Notes: generated from the sequence alone by a model not told the origin. DNA of 64,000 bases from Mycobacterium sp. (GCF_008709575.1 NZ_VYIK01000005.1:1-64000); one strand, 5' to 3'. Counted from the first letter of the stretch, positions 21,659-32,490 are shown. Numbers and translations: made by a program.

Positions 21659-22524
21659 CCGTGTCCGACTTCGACGAGCTGATGGCCGTTCTGGATCTGG
21701 GTCGCCTCGGCGAGGACATCTTCATCGGATCGCACCCCAGCAAAAACCCGACGCGCACCTTCGGCGGCCAGGTGATGGCGCAGGCGTTCGTGGCGGCCAG
21801 CCGCACCCAGCGCCACGACCTGCCGCCTAATGCGCTGTCGGTGCACTTCATCAACGGCGGCAACCCGGCCAAGGACATCGAATTCCGGGTGGCGCGGCTG
21901 CGCGACGAGCGCCGCTTCGCCAATCGGCGGGTGGATGCGATGCAAGGCGACACGCTGTTGGCCACAGCCATGGTGTCCCACCTGTCGGGTGGGCAGGGAC
22001 TTGAGCACAATGTCGCCGCCCCGCCGGTCGCCGACCCGGATGGCCTGCCGAAACTGGATGCGTTGCTGCGCGGTTACGAAAAAACCGTGCCGCAGTTCCT
22101 CAACGCGCCGTGGCCCATCGAATGGCGCTACACCAACGACCCGGCGTGGGTGATGCGCGACAAGGGCGACCGGTTGGCCTACAACCGCGTCTGGGTCAAA
22201 GCCGACGGTGTCATACCCGACGATCCGGTGCTGCACGCCGCGACGCTGGTCTACTCGTCGGACACCACCGTGCTGGACTCCATCATCACCACACATGGCC
22301 TGTCCTGGGGTTTCGACCGGATCTTTGCCCTCACCGTCAACCACACGATGTGGTTTCACCGCCCTGTCAATCTCAACGACTGGGTGCTCTACGCCACGTC
22401 GTCGCCGGTGGCCGCAGATTCCCGCGGGCTGGGCAGCGGGCACTTCTTCGACCGCGGCGGGCAGCTGGTCGCCACCGTGGTGCAGGAAGGCGTCGTGAAA
22501 TACTTCCCCGCTTCACGTCGCTGA
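21655..22524 (+). CDS. tesB: Acyl-CoA thioesterase II
   Basis: Hydrolyses acyl-CoA to free fatty acid and CoA. The 289-residue product is a double hot-dog protein: FGGQVMAQAFVAAS in the first repeat, and HGLSWGFDRIF, LNDWVLYATSSP and TVVQEGVVKY in the second, which include the catalytic Asp and Gln. GTG 21655 overlaps the pykA stop; GTG 21661, giving VSDFDEL, is equally compatible with homology. Co-transcription with pykA is likely. It corresponds to M. tuberculosis tesB1. Confidence 0.93.
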   Translation: MTVSDFDELMAVLDLGRLGEDIFIGSHPSKNPTRTFGGQVMAQAFVAASRTQRHDLPPNALSVHFINGGNPAKDIEFRVARLRDERRFANRRVDAMQGDTLLATAMVSHLSGGQGLEHNVAAPPVADPDGLPKLDALLRGYEKTVPQFLNAPWPIEWRYTNDPAWVMRDKGDRLAYNRVWVKADGVIPDDPVLHAATLVYSSDTTVLDSIITTHGLSWGFDRIFALTVNHTMWFHRPVNLNDWVLYATSSPVAADSRGLGSGHFFDRGGQLVATVVQEGVVKYFPASRR

Positions 22525-22641
22525 GGCGGCCGCCGGGCAACGATCCGGCAGCAACACGCGCCGCGGCACCCCCGCGACCGGTATCGAAGCGTACCGTTTG
22601 GGGTAATCGCCCGGGGCAAGCAGAGCAAACCGGAGGTGGGC

Positions 22642-24072
22642 GTGCGCGAGTCATCGGTCGACGTCGCACCCGGACTGGGCGCCAGCGAACGGGTCGTCGT
22701 TCACGTTGATTCCGCCGCGGCGCGGCTGATCGGCGCGGCCGCGGTGCTCAGCGCCGGGACGTGGCTGATCGCTCTGGTCGTTCACGATCACCGCCGCACC
22801 GATTGGCAGGCCAGCCGGCTGGAGTGGTCGCTGACCATGCTCGCGGTGGTCGCGCTGATCGCGCGGGGCATTTTCCTGGGGCGTCCGGTGACCATCAAAC
22901 ACGCGGCCGCCGCCGCCCTCGCCGTGCTCCTCGGGCTCGCCGCGCACATGCTGGCCTTCGACCTGGTCGGTGACCTGCTCATCGCCGGATCGGGGCTGGC
23001 GTTGATGGCGCCGACGACGGCGCGCCCGCGCCCCGACGACTTGCCGCGGGTGTGGGCGCTGGTCAACGCCACCCGCGGGGACCCGCTGGCCCCGTTCGCC
23101 ATGCAGGTGCGCAAGTGCTACCACTTCAGCGCTGACGGCGGCGCAGCCCTGGCTTACCGTACCCGCATCGGCTATGCCGTGGTCAGCGGCGACCCGATCG
23201 GTGACGAAACGCAATTTCGGCAGCTGATCGCCGACTTCGCGGCGATGTGCCGCGCCCGCGGCTGGCGCATCGTCGTGCTGTGCTGCAGCGAGCGCCGGCT
23301 GGCGTTGTGGAGCGACCCGGCGGTGATCGGCCAGCCGCTGCGCGCCGTGCCGGTCGGGCGCGACGTCGTCATCGACGTCGGCAATTTCGCGATGAGCGGC
23401 CGCAAATTCCGCAATCTGCGCCAGGCCGTCCAGCGCACCCACAATTGCGGTGTCACCACCGAGATCGTCGCCGAGCAGGACCTCGACGACGAACGGCGCG
23501 CCGAGCTCATCGAGGTCCTGCGGGCGTCACCGAGCGGCGCGCACACCGAGCGCGGATTCTCGATGGCCCTGGACGGGGCGCTGGAGCGCCGCTATCCGGG
23601 GATCCAGCTGATCATCGCCCGCGATGCCGCGGGCCGGGTTCAGGGCTTTCACCGGTACGCGACCGCCGGCGGCGGAAGCGAACTGTCACTCGACGTGCCG
23701 TGGCGCCGGCGCGGAGCGCCGAACGGGATCGACGAGCGGCTCAGTGTCGACATGGTGATGGCCGCCAAAGAGGCCGGGGCGCAGCGTGTGTCGCTGGCGT
23801 TCGCGGCGTTCCCGGACATCTTCGACGAAAAGCATCGCGGCCGCGTGCAAGCGGTCTGCTACCGGCTTATCCACCTCGGGGATCCGCTGATCGCGTTGGA
23901 GTCGCTGTACCGCTACCTGCGTAAGTTCCACTCGCTGGGTGAGCGCCGCTATGTCCTGGTGCGATTGACCCAGCTGCCCGCCTTGCTCTACGTCGTGATG
24001 TCGCTGGAGTTCATGCCGCGCCGCCGGCGTCTCTCACGGCCGGCGATGGCATCGACCCGGGCGTCAGGGTGA
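22642..24072 (+). CDS. Membrane protein with DUF2156 (MprF-like aminoacyltransferase) domain
   Basis: A 476-residue protein. Three hydrophobic segments span about residues 30-50, 58-76 and 86-120. The rest is a DUF2156 domain, the GNAT-like fold that in MprF and LysX transfers lysine or alanine to phosphatidylglycerol ([37 protein letters not shown]). No aminoacyl-tRNA synthetase domain is present, unlike the lysX product at 51502-54867, with which this domain is clearly related. GTG 22642 is chosen because GGAGG at 22632-22636 is well placed. Its last 62 bases overlap the convergent gene at 24011-24514. Substrate unknown. M. tuberculosis equivalent: Rv1619. Confidence 0.85.
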   Translation: MRESSVDVAPGLGASERVVVHVDSAAARLIGAAAVLSAGTWLIALVVHDHRRTDWQASRLEWSLTMLAVVALIARGIFLGRPVTIKHAAAAALAVLLGLAAHMLAFDLVGDLLIAGSGLALMAPTTARPRPDDLPRVWALVNATRGDPLAPFAMQVRKCYHFSADGGAALAYRTRIGYAVVSGDPIGDETQFRQLIADFAAMCRARGWRIVVLCCSERRLALWSDPAVIGQPLRAVPVGRDVVIDVGNFAMSGRKFRNLRQAVQRTHNCGVTTEIVAEQDLDDERRAELIEVLRASPSGAHTERGFSMALDGALERRYPGIQLIIARDAAGRVQGFHRYATAGGGSELSLDVPWRRRGAPNGIDERLSVDMVMAAKEAGAQRVSLAFAAFPDIFDEKHRGRVQAVCYRLIHLGDPLIALESLYRYLRKFHSLGERRYVLVRLTQLPALLYVVMSLEFMPRRRRLSRPAMASTRASG

Positions 24073-24514
24073 CGCCGAACTGGTCCTGCACCTTGTCGCG
24101 GAACTGATCGGCGCATCGCTGCTGCAGCGCGTGGTCGGGTCCGGCTTTCCGCAGGCAGGCAATGTAGTCGTTGCCGCCGGCTTGCCGCCAGAAGGCGATC
24201 CAGATGCCGGCAAAGGCCAACCCGACGAGGACAGCCAGCACGCCCAGCGCGATCCCGGCGATCGCGATCGCAGCGTTGTTGGCCTCGCCGCGCCTGGCCC
24301 GTTGCCACCCGACGAGGCCGAGCACCGCGCCGACGACACCGAGGACGATCCCCCCGACCACGGACCACACCGACAACAACCCCGCGACGGCGAGCACCAG
24401 GGACGCGACACCGAGACCGTTGCGCGGCCCGACCGGCCGGTAGCCGGGATAGGACGGCGGCGGATAACCGGGGTGGGTGCCCGGTGGGTACGGGTCGCAG
24501 TAGCGGTTCGACAC
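24011..24514 (-). CDS. Small membrane protein, DUF4190-like, proline-rich N-terminus
   Basis: A 167-residue protein starting with GTG. Residues 1-31 are rich in Pro, Gly and Tyr (YPPGTHPGYPPPSYPGY). Two hydrophobic segments with a basic loop between them follow (about 35-66 and 78-106), giving the layout of DUF4190 proteins. The C-terminal 55 residues contain two cysteines (YIACLRKAG and QQRCADQF) that could form a disulfide outside the membrane. The 3' end overlaps the DUF2156 gene tail to tail. Function unknown; gene not known to me at this place in M. tuberculosis. Confidence 0.75.
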   Translation of the reverse strand: MSNRYCDPYPPGTHPGYPPPSYPGYRPVGPRNGLGVASLVLAVAGLLSVWSVVGGIVLGVVGAVLGLVGWQRARRGEANNAAIAIAGIALGVLAVLVGLAFAGIWIAFWRQAGGNDYIACLRKAGPDHALQQRCADQFRDKVQDQFGVTLTPGSMPSPAVRDAGGAA

Positions 24515-24558
24515 GGTGCGCTCTTCGGATCGGGCCGCAGATCGGGCACAGTAGGCGA

Positions 24559-26214
24559 TCAGCCGTCAGAATACTCAAGGGAGCCCAGGCGCAGCTCAGC
24601 GCAACGAAGGCCGCTGGGCAGGTGGTGGGTCGCCACCACCACCGTGCGCGCTGCACTGAGCAGCGGGCCGCCCGGATCGAGCAGGCTGCGCAGCAGAGGC
24701 TCGGCGTCGGCGGCGTCGAGATGCTCGGTCGGTTCGTCGAGCAGCACGATCCGTGCCGGCGAGATCAATGACCGCGCCAGCAGCAGCCGCCGGCGTTGCC
24801 CCGCCGACAGCGCGCGCGCCCCGCCGGCCAGCACGGTCGTCAACCCGTCCGGCAGACCGGCCAGCCAGCCGCCCAGACCAACCCGGCGCAGCGCCGACGT
24901 CAGCTCCTCGTCGGGGCAGTCACCGCGCGCCACCAGCAGGTTGTCCCGGATCGTGGTGGCGAACACGTGGGCGTCCTCGGCGAAGAATCCGACCGCGCGC
25001 CGTAATTCGTGTTCGTCGAGCAGATCGACCGGGGTGCCGTCGAGCGTGACCTGGCCGCCCGTGGGCGGCACCAGACCCGCCAGGGTCATCAGCAGCGTGG
25101 TCTTACCGGCACCGCTGGGCCCGGTGACTGCCAGTCGGGCGCCCGGCGGCAGGTCGACGGTGACTGGCCGTGCGCCCCGGTACCCGGTGAGCAGGTTCTG
25201 CGCGCGCAGCCGGGCGGCCGCCGTCGTGCGGGGCAGTGCGGCGCCGGGCTGCACCGGTCGTGGCGGGCCGGCGGGCGCCAGATCCATCAGCCGCCGCGCC
25301 GCCAGTCGTGACCGGGTCAGCTGGATCGCGGCGGCCGGCAGGGCAGTGGTGGCCTCGAAGGCCGACAACGGCAACAACATCAGCACGGCCAGTGTGGTGG
25401 GCGCGACCGTCGGTGCGATCGCGATGCCCGCGACGACGGCGCCCAGCACGCTGACTCCGATCGCGGCGGTGGGCACGGCTTCGGCGACTGCGGCCGGCCG
25501 CGCGGCGGCATCGATGGCGTGCCCCCAGTCACGTTGTTGTCGCTGCGATTCGGCGACGACGGCGGGAAGCGTGCCGCCGACCCGCAGCTGTGGCGCATGC
25601 TCGAGCGCCAACATCGCCGCTACGTCACGTTCGCCCCGATGCCGCCGCGCGAGGGCCTCCTGTGCCGCGGCAGCGCGCGCGGCCAACCACGGTGCGGCCA
25701 CACCGGCCACCAGCAGGCAGGTTCCCATGACCGCCGCGGCCGACACGGAGATGACGGCGACGACCGCGGTGGCGGCGACGGCCAGCACCGCCGCGACACC
25801 GATCGGCAGCAGGGCGCGCACCAGCACATCAGCCAGCTGGTCGACGTCCGCGCCGACGCGGGCTACCAGTTCACCGCTGTGCAACCGGGTCGCGATGTCG
25901 GCCGGCCCGTGCGCCAGCCGGGAATACAGTTGCGCGCGGGCGGTGCCGGCGGCGCGCAGCGCGGCGTCGTGACTGGCCAGCCGTTCGCAGTAGCGCAGCA
26001 CGCCGCGGGAAATCGCGAAGGTCCGTACCGCCACCACCGCGACCGAAAGATCGAGCACCGGCGGCATTTGCCAGGCCCGGGTGATCAGCCACGCCGACGT
26101 CCCGGCCAGCGCCAGCGCACTGCTCAGCGACAGCACGCCGAGCGCGACGGCCAGCAGCAGACGGGTCAGTCGCGGCCGGAGCAACTGCAGCGCGGCCCGC
26201 AGCGGGTCACACAT
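24559..26214 (-). CDS. cydC: Heterodimeric ABC exporter subunit CydC
   Basis: One half of the CydDC exporter, needed for assembly of cytochrome bd; it is reported to move thiols or heme-related cargo across the membrane. The 551-residue product has a six-helix membrane domain (about 1-280) and a C-terminal ATPase with Walker A GPSGAGKTTL, the signature LSAGQRRRLLLARSL, Walker B IVLLDEPTEHLD and the His switch ATHHLP. Start ATG overlaps the cydD stop by eight bases. It is the last gene of the minus-strand cydABDC operon. Confidence 0.95.
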   Translation of the reverse strand: MCDPLRAALQLLRPRLTRLLLAVALGVLSLSSALALAGTSAWLITRAWQMPPVLDLSVAVVAVRTFAISRGVLRYCERLASHDAALRAAGTARAQLYSRLAHGPADIATRLHSGELVARVGADVDQLADVLVRALLPIGVAAVLAVAATAVVAVISVSAAAVMGTCLLVAGVAAPWLAARAAAAQEALARRHRGERDVAAMLALEHAPQLRVGGTLPAVVAESQRQQRDWGHAIDAAARPAAVAEAVPTAAIGVSVLGAVVAGIAIAPTVAPTTLAVLMLLPLSAFEATTALPAAAIQLTRSRLAARRLMDLAPAGPPRPVQPGAALPRTTAAARLRAQNLLTGYRGARPVTVDLPPGARLAVTGPSGAGKTTLLMTLAGLVPPTGGQVTLDGTPVDLLDEHELRRAVGFFAEDAHVFATTIRDNLLVARGDCPDEELTSALRRVGLGGWLAGLPDGLTTVLAGGARALSAGQRRRLLLARSLISPARIVLLDEPTEHLDAADAEPLLRSLLDPGGPLLSAARTVVVATHHLPSGLRCAELRLGSLEYSDG

Positions 26215-27868
26215 GGGCAGGATGCTCCGCGCAGACCTCGACGACCCGGTCCCCGATGGCCAGGACCGGTTCGCGGTGCCCGACGATCACCACCGTCGCG
26301 CCGGCGCGGGCTCTCTCGACTAGGGAACGCAGCACGGTGTTCTCGGTGGCCGCGTCCAGGTGTGCCGTGGGTTCGTCCAGCAACAGCACCGGGGCCGTCG
26401 ACCCGAAGGCCCGCGCCAACCCGAGGCGTTGGCGCTGACCCAGGGACAGCCCGACGCCGCCGCGCCCGATGACGGTCTGCGCTCCCTGGGGCAGCTGATC
26501 GAGGACCGCGTCGAAGCCGGACGCCGCGCACGCGGCTGCGGGGTCTGTCAGCGGCCCGAACAGCGTCAGGTTGTCGGCGATGGTGCCCGGCACCAGTGCC
26601 GGGTACTGCGGCAGCCACGCGATCTGTCGCCACCATGCGGTCGGTTCCAGGTCGGCGATGTCGGCCCCGGCGACGGTGACGCGACCCGATGTCGGCGCGA
26701 TGAGGCCGGCGATCACCTGCAACACGGTGCTCTTGCCCGCGCCGTTGGCTCCGGTGAATACGGTCACCTGACCGGGTTCGACGACCGCGCTCAGCTCGCG
26801 GGGCGCCAGCCCGTCACGGCCGGCCACACTGAGCTGCTCGAGGTGGATCACCGCCCCGCGCGCGACCACCGTCTGCGCACCCCGCGTCGCCGGCACGGCG
26901 CCGCCGATCAGGGTGAACGCCCGATCGGCTGCGGCCCGGCCGTCCTGGGCGGCATGGAATTCCACGCCAACGCGGCGCATCGGCGCGTACACGTCGGGCG
27001 CCAGCAGCAGCACTGCCAGACCGGCGGTCAGGCCGATCTGTCCGGACAGCAAACGCAAGCCGATGTCGACCGCGACGACGGCCACGCCCAGCATGGCCAG
27101 CAATTCGAGCACCAGCGCCGAGAGAAAGGCGATCCGCAACGTGGCCATGGCCGACCGCCGGTGCGCGGCGGCCAGTTCGGCGATGCGGCGCTCGGGACCG
27201 ACAGCACGGCCGAGCGCGCGCAGCGTCGGAATGCCGGCGACCAGGTCCAGCAGCCGGGCCTGCAGGGTGGTCATCGCGGCCAGGGTCGCGGCGGACCGCT
27301 CAGCGGTCGCCACCCCGATCAACACCATGAAGATCGGGATGAGCGGCAGCGTGATCAGCACGATCACCGCCGATTGCAGATCGTAGGCCCCGATGACGAC
27401 AACGCTGGCCGGGGTCAGGACCGCCGCCAGGAACAGCGCCGGCAGGTAGGCGGTGAAATACGGTCGCAGCCCGTCGAGCCCCCGGGTGACCACCGCCGCG
27501 GCGGCATCCTGCTGGGTCGTCAGGTGGCGCGGGTCACGGGCGGTGACCGCGGTCAGCACTTGCCCGGCGAGGTCGGCGATCACCGCGCTGGCACCCCGCT
27601 GGCCCAGCCGTGCTTGAAGCCAGGACACGACGGTACGAACCGCCCATAGCGCCGACAGGACCGACAATTCCGCTGCCCACTGGTGCAAGCCGCCCGCGGC
27701 GGGGTGTTCGATGACCCCGGACACGATGTGCGCCAGCACGATCGCCGAACCGACTGCGCAGCCCGAGATCATCACACCGCAGACCACCGTCGCGGTCAGC
27801 AAGCGCCGCAGCGGCGCAGATGACCGCCACAGTCGAGGATCCAGCGGCGCGCGACTGCTCGTGCTCAG
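26207..27868 (-). CDS. cydD: Heterodimeric ABC exporter subunit CydD
   Basis: Partner of CydC. The membrane domain occupies about residues 20-310, followed by an ATPase with Walker A GANGAGKSTVL, signature LSLGQRQRLGLARA and Walker B VLLLDEPTAHLD, then VGHREP. The start is uncertain. Homology extends upstream to SSRAPLDPRLWRSS, but the only start-like codon there is a CTG at 27868 that overlaps the cydB stop (CTGA). A TTG at 27802 would give a shorter 531-residue protein lacking this conserved segment and has no ribosome-binding site. I report the longer form of 553 residues. Confidence 0.85.
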   Translation of the reverse strand: MSTSSRAPLDPRLWRSSAPLRRLLTATVVCGVMISGCAVGSAIVLAHIVSGVIEHPAAGGLHQWAAELSVLSALWAVRTVVSWLQARLGQRGASAVIADLAGQVLTAVTARDPRHLTTQQDAAAAVVTRGLDGLRPYFTAYLPALFLAAVLTPASVVVIGAYDLQSAVIVLITLPLIPIFMVLIGVATAERSAATLAAMTTLQARLLDLVAGIPTLRALGRAVGPERRIAELAAAHRRSAMATLRIAFLSALVLELLAMLGVAVVAVDIGLRLLSGQIGLTAGLAVLLLAPDVYAPMRRVGVEFHAAQDGRAAADRAFTLIGGAVPATRGAQTVVARGAVIHLEQLSVAGRDGLAPRELSAVVEPGQVTVFTGANGAGKSTVLQVIAGLIAPTSGRVTVAGADIADLEPTAWWRQIAWLPQYPALVPGTIADNLTLFGPLTDPAAACAASGFDAVLDQLPQGAQTVIGRGGVGLSLGQRQRLGLARAFGSTAPVLLLDEPTAHLDAATENTVLRSLVERARAGATVVIVGHREPVLAIGDRVVEVCAEHPAHV

Positions 27869-28905
27869 GACGGGTGTGTGGCCAGGCCGGCGGACGGCGG
27901 TATCCTTTCAACCGAAATACGTTGCCGGAAAACCCAATATGCCCAGCCTTGGTACATCATCACCAACGGAGTCAGCAGTCCCGCCACCACCGTCATGACT
28001 TTCAACGTGTAGGGCGTAGACGACGCATTGGCGATGGTCAGACTCCACTGCGGGTTCAGGGTGGAGGGTATCAGGTTCGGGTACAGCGCTCCGAACAGCA
28101 GCACCACGACGGCGGCAACGACCACGCCGGCCGACAGGAACGCCCAGCCCTCTCGTTTCCGGCCGAACACCACCGTCACCGCCGCCAACTGCGCGACGAC
28201 CGCAACGGCCAGCACCGGCCACGTCCAGGGCTTGCCGTAGGCGAGCTGAGTCCAGATTCCGAAGCCGGCGACCAGCAGCGTCACCGGCAGCGACAACCAC
28301 CCCGCGAACCGCAGGGCGTCGTCGCGGATGGCACCGGCCGTTTTTAGCGCGAGGAACACCGCGCCGTAGAACAGGAACAGCCCAAGGGTAGCCAGACCAC
28401 CCAGCAGCGTATAGGCGTTGAGCACGTCGCCGATGGACAGCGCCACGTGATGCTCGGCGTCCACCGGCAGGCCGCGGACCAGCACCGCGAACGCCACACC
28501 CCACAGCAGCGCGGGCAGCCAGGATCCGGCGGCGATCGCGAAGTCGGCCCAGCCGCGCCACTTCGGGTCGTCGACCTTTCCGCGCCATTCGATGGCGACC
28601 GCGCGCACGATCATGCCGAACAGGATCGCCAGCAGCGGCAGGTAGAGCGTCGAGAACACGGTGGCGTACCAGCCGGGAAAAGCAGCGAACATCGCCGCGC
28701 CCGCGGTGATCACCCACACCTCGTTGCCGTCCCATACCGGGCCGATGGTGTTGAGTGCTGCGCGACGGCGCCTCTCCGGATCGTCGTTGCCGACCCGGGC
28801 CAACGGTTCCATCAGCATGCCCACCCCGAAGTCGAAGCCCTCGAGGACGAAGAAAGCAAGGAACAGCGCCGCGAGGATGCCGAACCACAGTTCTTGAAGG
28901 CCCAC
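27865..28905 (-). CDS. cydB: Cytochrome bd ubiquinol/menaquinol oxidase subunit II
   Basis: Membrane subunit of the high-affinity terminal oxidase. The 346-residue product begins GLQELWFGILAALF, with the LEGFDFGVGM motif typical of CydB, and has about eight membrane helices; NTIGPVWDGNEVW is another family block. GTG 28905 is chosen because AAGGGAG lies just upstream and an earlier start would add a hydrophilic stretch overlapping cydA. It lies 25 bases after cydA. Confidence 0.96.
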   Translation of the reverse strand: MGLQELWFGILAALFLAFFVLEGFDFGVGMLMEPLARVGNDDPERRRRAALNTIGPVWDGNEVWVITAGAAMFAAFPGWYATVFSTLYLPLLAILFGMIVRAVAIEWRGKVDDPKWRGWADFAIAAGSWLPALLWGVAFAVLVRGLPVDAEHHVALSIGDVLNAYTLLGGLATLGLFLFYGAVFLALKTAGAIRDDALRFAGWLSLPVTLLVAGFGIWTQLAYGKPWTWPVLAVAVVAQLAAVTVVFGRKREGWAFLSAGVVVAAVVVLLFGALYPNLIPSTLNPQWSLTIANASSTPYTLKVMTVVAGLLTPLVMMYQGWAYWVFRQRISVERIPPSAGLATHPS

Positions 28906-28930
28906 CGATCGACTCCCTTCTGTCAGGCAC

Positions 28931-30379
28931 TCAATAAGCGAACGACAGCGGAGCCACCTCGTCCGCACCGGCCGGAGCGGGGGCGATCGGTTGCGCGTCG
29001 TGTTCCTGCGGCCCTTCGATGGTGTAGCGCTTGAGCAGCCAAAACCAGATCACCGCGAGTATCCCGTACACCACGGTGAACATCACCAGGGAGGTGAGCA
29101 CCATCGCTGAGCCATGGTGTGAGACGCCTTGCTGGACGGTGATCCGGATCATCTGGTCACCGGTCGGATTGGGGGCCACCACCCAGGGCTGGCGGCCCAT
29201 CTCGGTGAATATCCAACCGGCGATGCTGGCCAGAAATGGAGTGGGTATAGCCAGCAGCGCGAACCGGGAGAACCACGACTGCGTGGGGATTCGCCCACCA
29301 CGGGTCAGCCACAACGCGGCCAGCGCGAAGGCCACCGGGATGAGCAACAATCCGATCATCGCCCGGAACGACCAGTAGGTCACGAAGAGATTCGGCTGGT
29401 AATTCCCCGGCCCGAACCGCTGCTGGTATTCGCGCTGCAGGTCCTTGACTCCTTGCAATGTGACGCCGCTGAATCGGCCCTCGGCCAAAAACGGCAGCGC
29501 GTAATGCAGTTTGACCACCTCGGTGACACTGTCGCAATTGTTGTGCGTGCCGATGGTCAGCAAAGACAAGTCCGGATCGGTCTCGGTGTGGCACAACGAC
29601 TCCGCCGACGCCATCTTCATCGGCTGCTGGCGAAACATCAGCTTGCCCTGGGCATCCCCGGTGAAGAACAACGCGACCGCGGCGACCAGCACGACAAGAC
29701 ATCCCACGATGGTGGCCGGCCGATACATCGTGCGGGCGTCGTCGGCGGTTTTGCCGCGAACCATCCACCAGGCGGAGATCGCGGCGACGAACGTCCCCCC
29801 GGTCAGCAGCCCGGCGGTGAAGGTGTGCAAAAACGCTTGCTGCGCAGTGTTATTGGTGAGTAATGCCCAGATGCTGGTCAGCTCGGCCCGCCGCGTGATC
29901 GGGTTGTAGCGCGCGCCGACCGGATGCTGCATGAAGGCGTTCGCCGCGATGATGAAGAACGCGGACATCTCGACCCCGATCGCGACGAGCCAGATGCAGG
30001 CCAAATGCACCGCCCGCGGCAGCCGGTCCCACCCGAAGATCCACAATCCGAGGAAGGTCGATTCGAAGAAGAACGCGGCCAGACCCTCCATGGCCAGCGG
30101 AGCGCCGAAGACGTCGCCGACGAACCGGGAGTACTCGCTCCAGTTCATCCCGAACTGGAATTCCTGAACGATCCCGGTGGCCACCCCGAGCACGAAGTTG
30201 ATCAAGAACAACTTGCCGAAGAACTTCGTGAGCCGATACCAGGCGACGTTGCCGGTGATCGCCCAGACCGTCTGCATCGCCGCGACCAACGGTGCCAAGC
30301 CCATGGTGAGCGGCACCAGAATGAAGTGGTAGACGGTGGTGATGCCGAACTGCCACCGTGAAATGTCGACGACGTCCAT
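28931..30379 (-). CDS. cydA: Cytochrome bd ubiquinol/menaquinol oxidase subunit I
   Basis: Heme-bearing subunit that oxidises menaquinol and reduces oxygen to water without pumping protons; used under low oxygen and when the bc1-aa3 branch is inhibited. The 482-residue product has RWQFGITTVYHF near the N-terminus (heme ligand His), GLAAFFFESTFLGLW with the conserved Glu, a Q-loop region around 250-320 of the short type, and GRQPWVV. First gene of cydABDC. The upstream region holds a dyad (30429-30448) suited to a repressor. Confidence 0.97.
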   Translation of the reverse strand: MDVVDISRWQFGITTVYHFILVPLTMGLAPLVAAMQTVWAITGNVAWYRLTKFFGKLFLINFVLGVATGIVQEFQFGMNWSEYSRFVGDVFGAPLAMEGLAAFFFESTFLGLWIFGWDRLPRAVHLACIWLVAIGVEMSAFFIIAANAFMQHPVGARYNPITRRAELTSIWALLTNNTAQQAFLHTFTAGLLTGGTFVAAISAWWMVRGKTADDARTMYRPATIVGCLVVLVAAVALFFTGDAQGKLMFRQQPMKMASAESLCHTETDPDLSLLTIGTHNNCDSVTEVVKLHYALPFLAEGRFSGVTLQGVKDLQREYQQRFGPGNYQPNLFVTYWSFRAMIGLLLIPVAFALAALWLTRGGRIPTQSWFSRFALLAIPTPFLASIAGWIFTEMGRQPWVVAPNPTGDQMIRITVQQGVSHHGSAMVLTSLVMFTVVYGILAVIWFWLLKRYTIEGPQEHDAQPIAPAPAGADEVAPLSFAY

Positions 30380-30428
30380 GTGTCATCTCCCCGATTGCGC
30401 GGCCTGGGGCCACGGCCTATAACGAACC

Positions 30429-30448
30429 TACTACGACATAGTGTAGTA
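30429..30448. promoter_or_regulatory. Operator-like inverted repeat upstream of cydA
   Basis: TACTAC and GTAGTA flank an 8-base centre. A TATAGG hexamer on the minus strand at 30416-30421 could be the cydA -10, which would put the dyad over the -35 region. The half-sites resemble those of BlaI/MecI-type repressors (ACTACA...TGTAGT), but the spacing differs; the regulator is not established. Confidence 0.5.
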
Positions 30449-30492
30449 CCCAAGGGGGCCGATGCCGCGGCCCTGCTGTGCATGCCGGTTGG

Positions 30493-31092
30493 TCACGACC
30501 GAGCCGGACTGTCGCCCGGCGCCGTGAACAGTTTCTTGGCGGCGCTGCGCACACCGAACGACGTCACAATTTCCAGCACGCCGATCACGACGAGCCAGAC
30601 ACCGACGACGAACGCCAGGATGTCGATGGATTCGAACGGCGATGCGATCATCACAATGCCGGCCAACAGGCTGATCACACCGAGAAACACCGACCACCAC
30701 CGGCCCGGCAGGGTGGGATCGCTGATGGCCGAGATCGTCGTTGCCACGCCGCGGAACAGGAAGCCGACGCCAATCCAGATGGCCAGCAGCAGGATCGCGG
30801 TGAACGGATCTCTGCCGAAGTGCCGGAACGCCAGCAGCGCCAAAATCAGCGCCGCCGCCCCGCTGATGAACAGCAGCACCCGTCCGCCCGTCGAGACGTG
30901 CAGACTGAATGCGAAAACGACCTGCGTGACACCGATTATCAGCAGATACACCCCGAACACGATGGCGGCGACCAAGATGGTCAGTCCCGGCCATACCAGG
31001 GTCAGGATGCCAAGAGCCAGCGCCAGGAGACCCGAGACCAGCGTGGACTTCCACAGGTGCGGCAACAGACTGGGAATGGTGGTGGGTTGCAT
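30493..31092 (-). CDS. HdeD-like (DUF308) membrane protein
   Basis: A 199-residue protein with six hydrophobic segments (about 17-36, 38-60, 72-88, 96-113, 135-155 and 160-180) in three similar pairs, the layout of the HdeD/DUF308 family linked to acid stress. ATG 31092 is the first start consistent with the fold; a longer frame upstream runs into the cyclase gene antisense-like region and lacks homology. The equivalent in M. tuberculosis is Rv1624c, next to cydA and cya as here. Function unproven. Confidence 0.85.
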   Translation of the reverse strand: MQPTTIPSLLPHLWKSTLVSGLLALALGILTLVWPGLTILVAAIVFGVYLLIIGVTQVVFAFSLHVSTGGRVLLFISGAAALILALLAFRHFGRDPFTAILLLAIWIGVGFLFRGVATTISAISDPTLPGRWWSVFLGVISLLAGIVMIASPFESIDILAFVVGVWLVVIGVLEIVTSFGVRSAAKKLFTAPGDSPARS

Positions 31093-31142
31093 GCGCGCAG
31101 TCTTGCATACCCGCGATCGCGGTGCAGCAATTACCGGTGGTC

Positions 31143-32483
<1,341 letters not shown>

Positions 32484-32490
32484 GGCCCAA

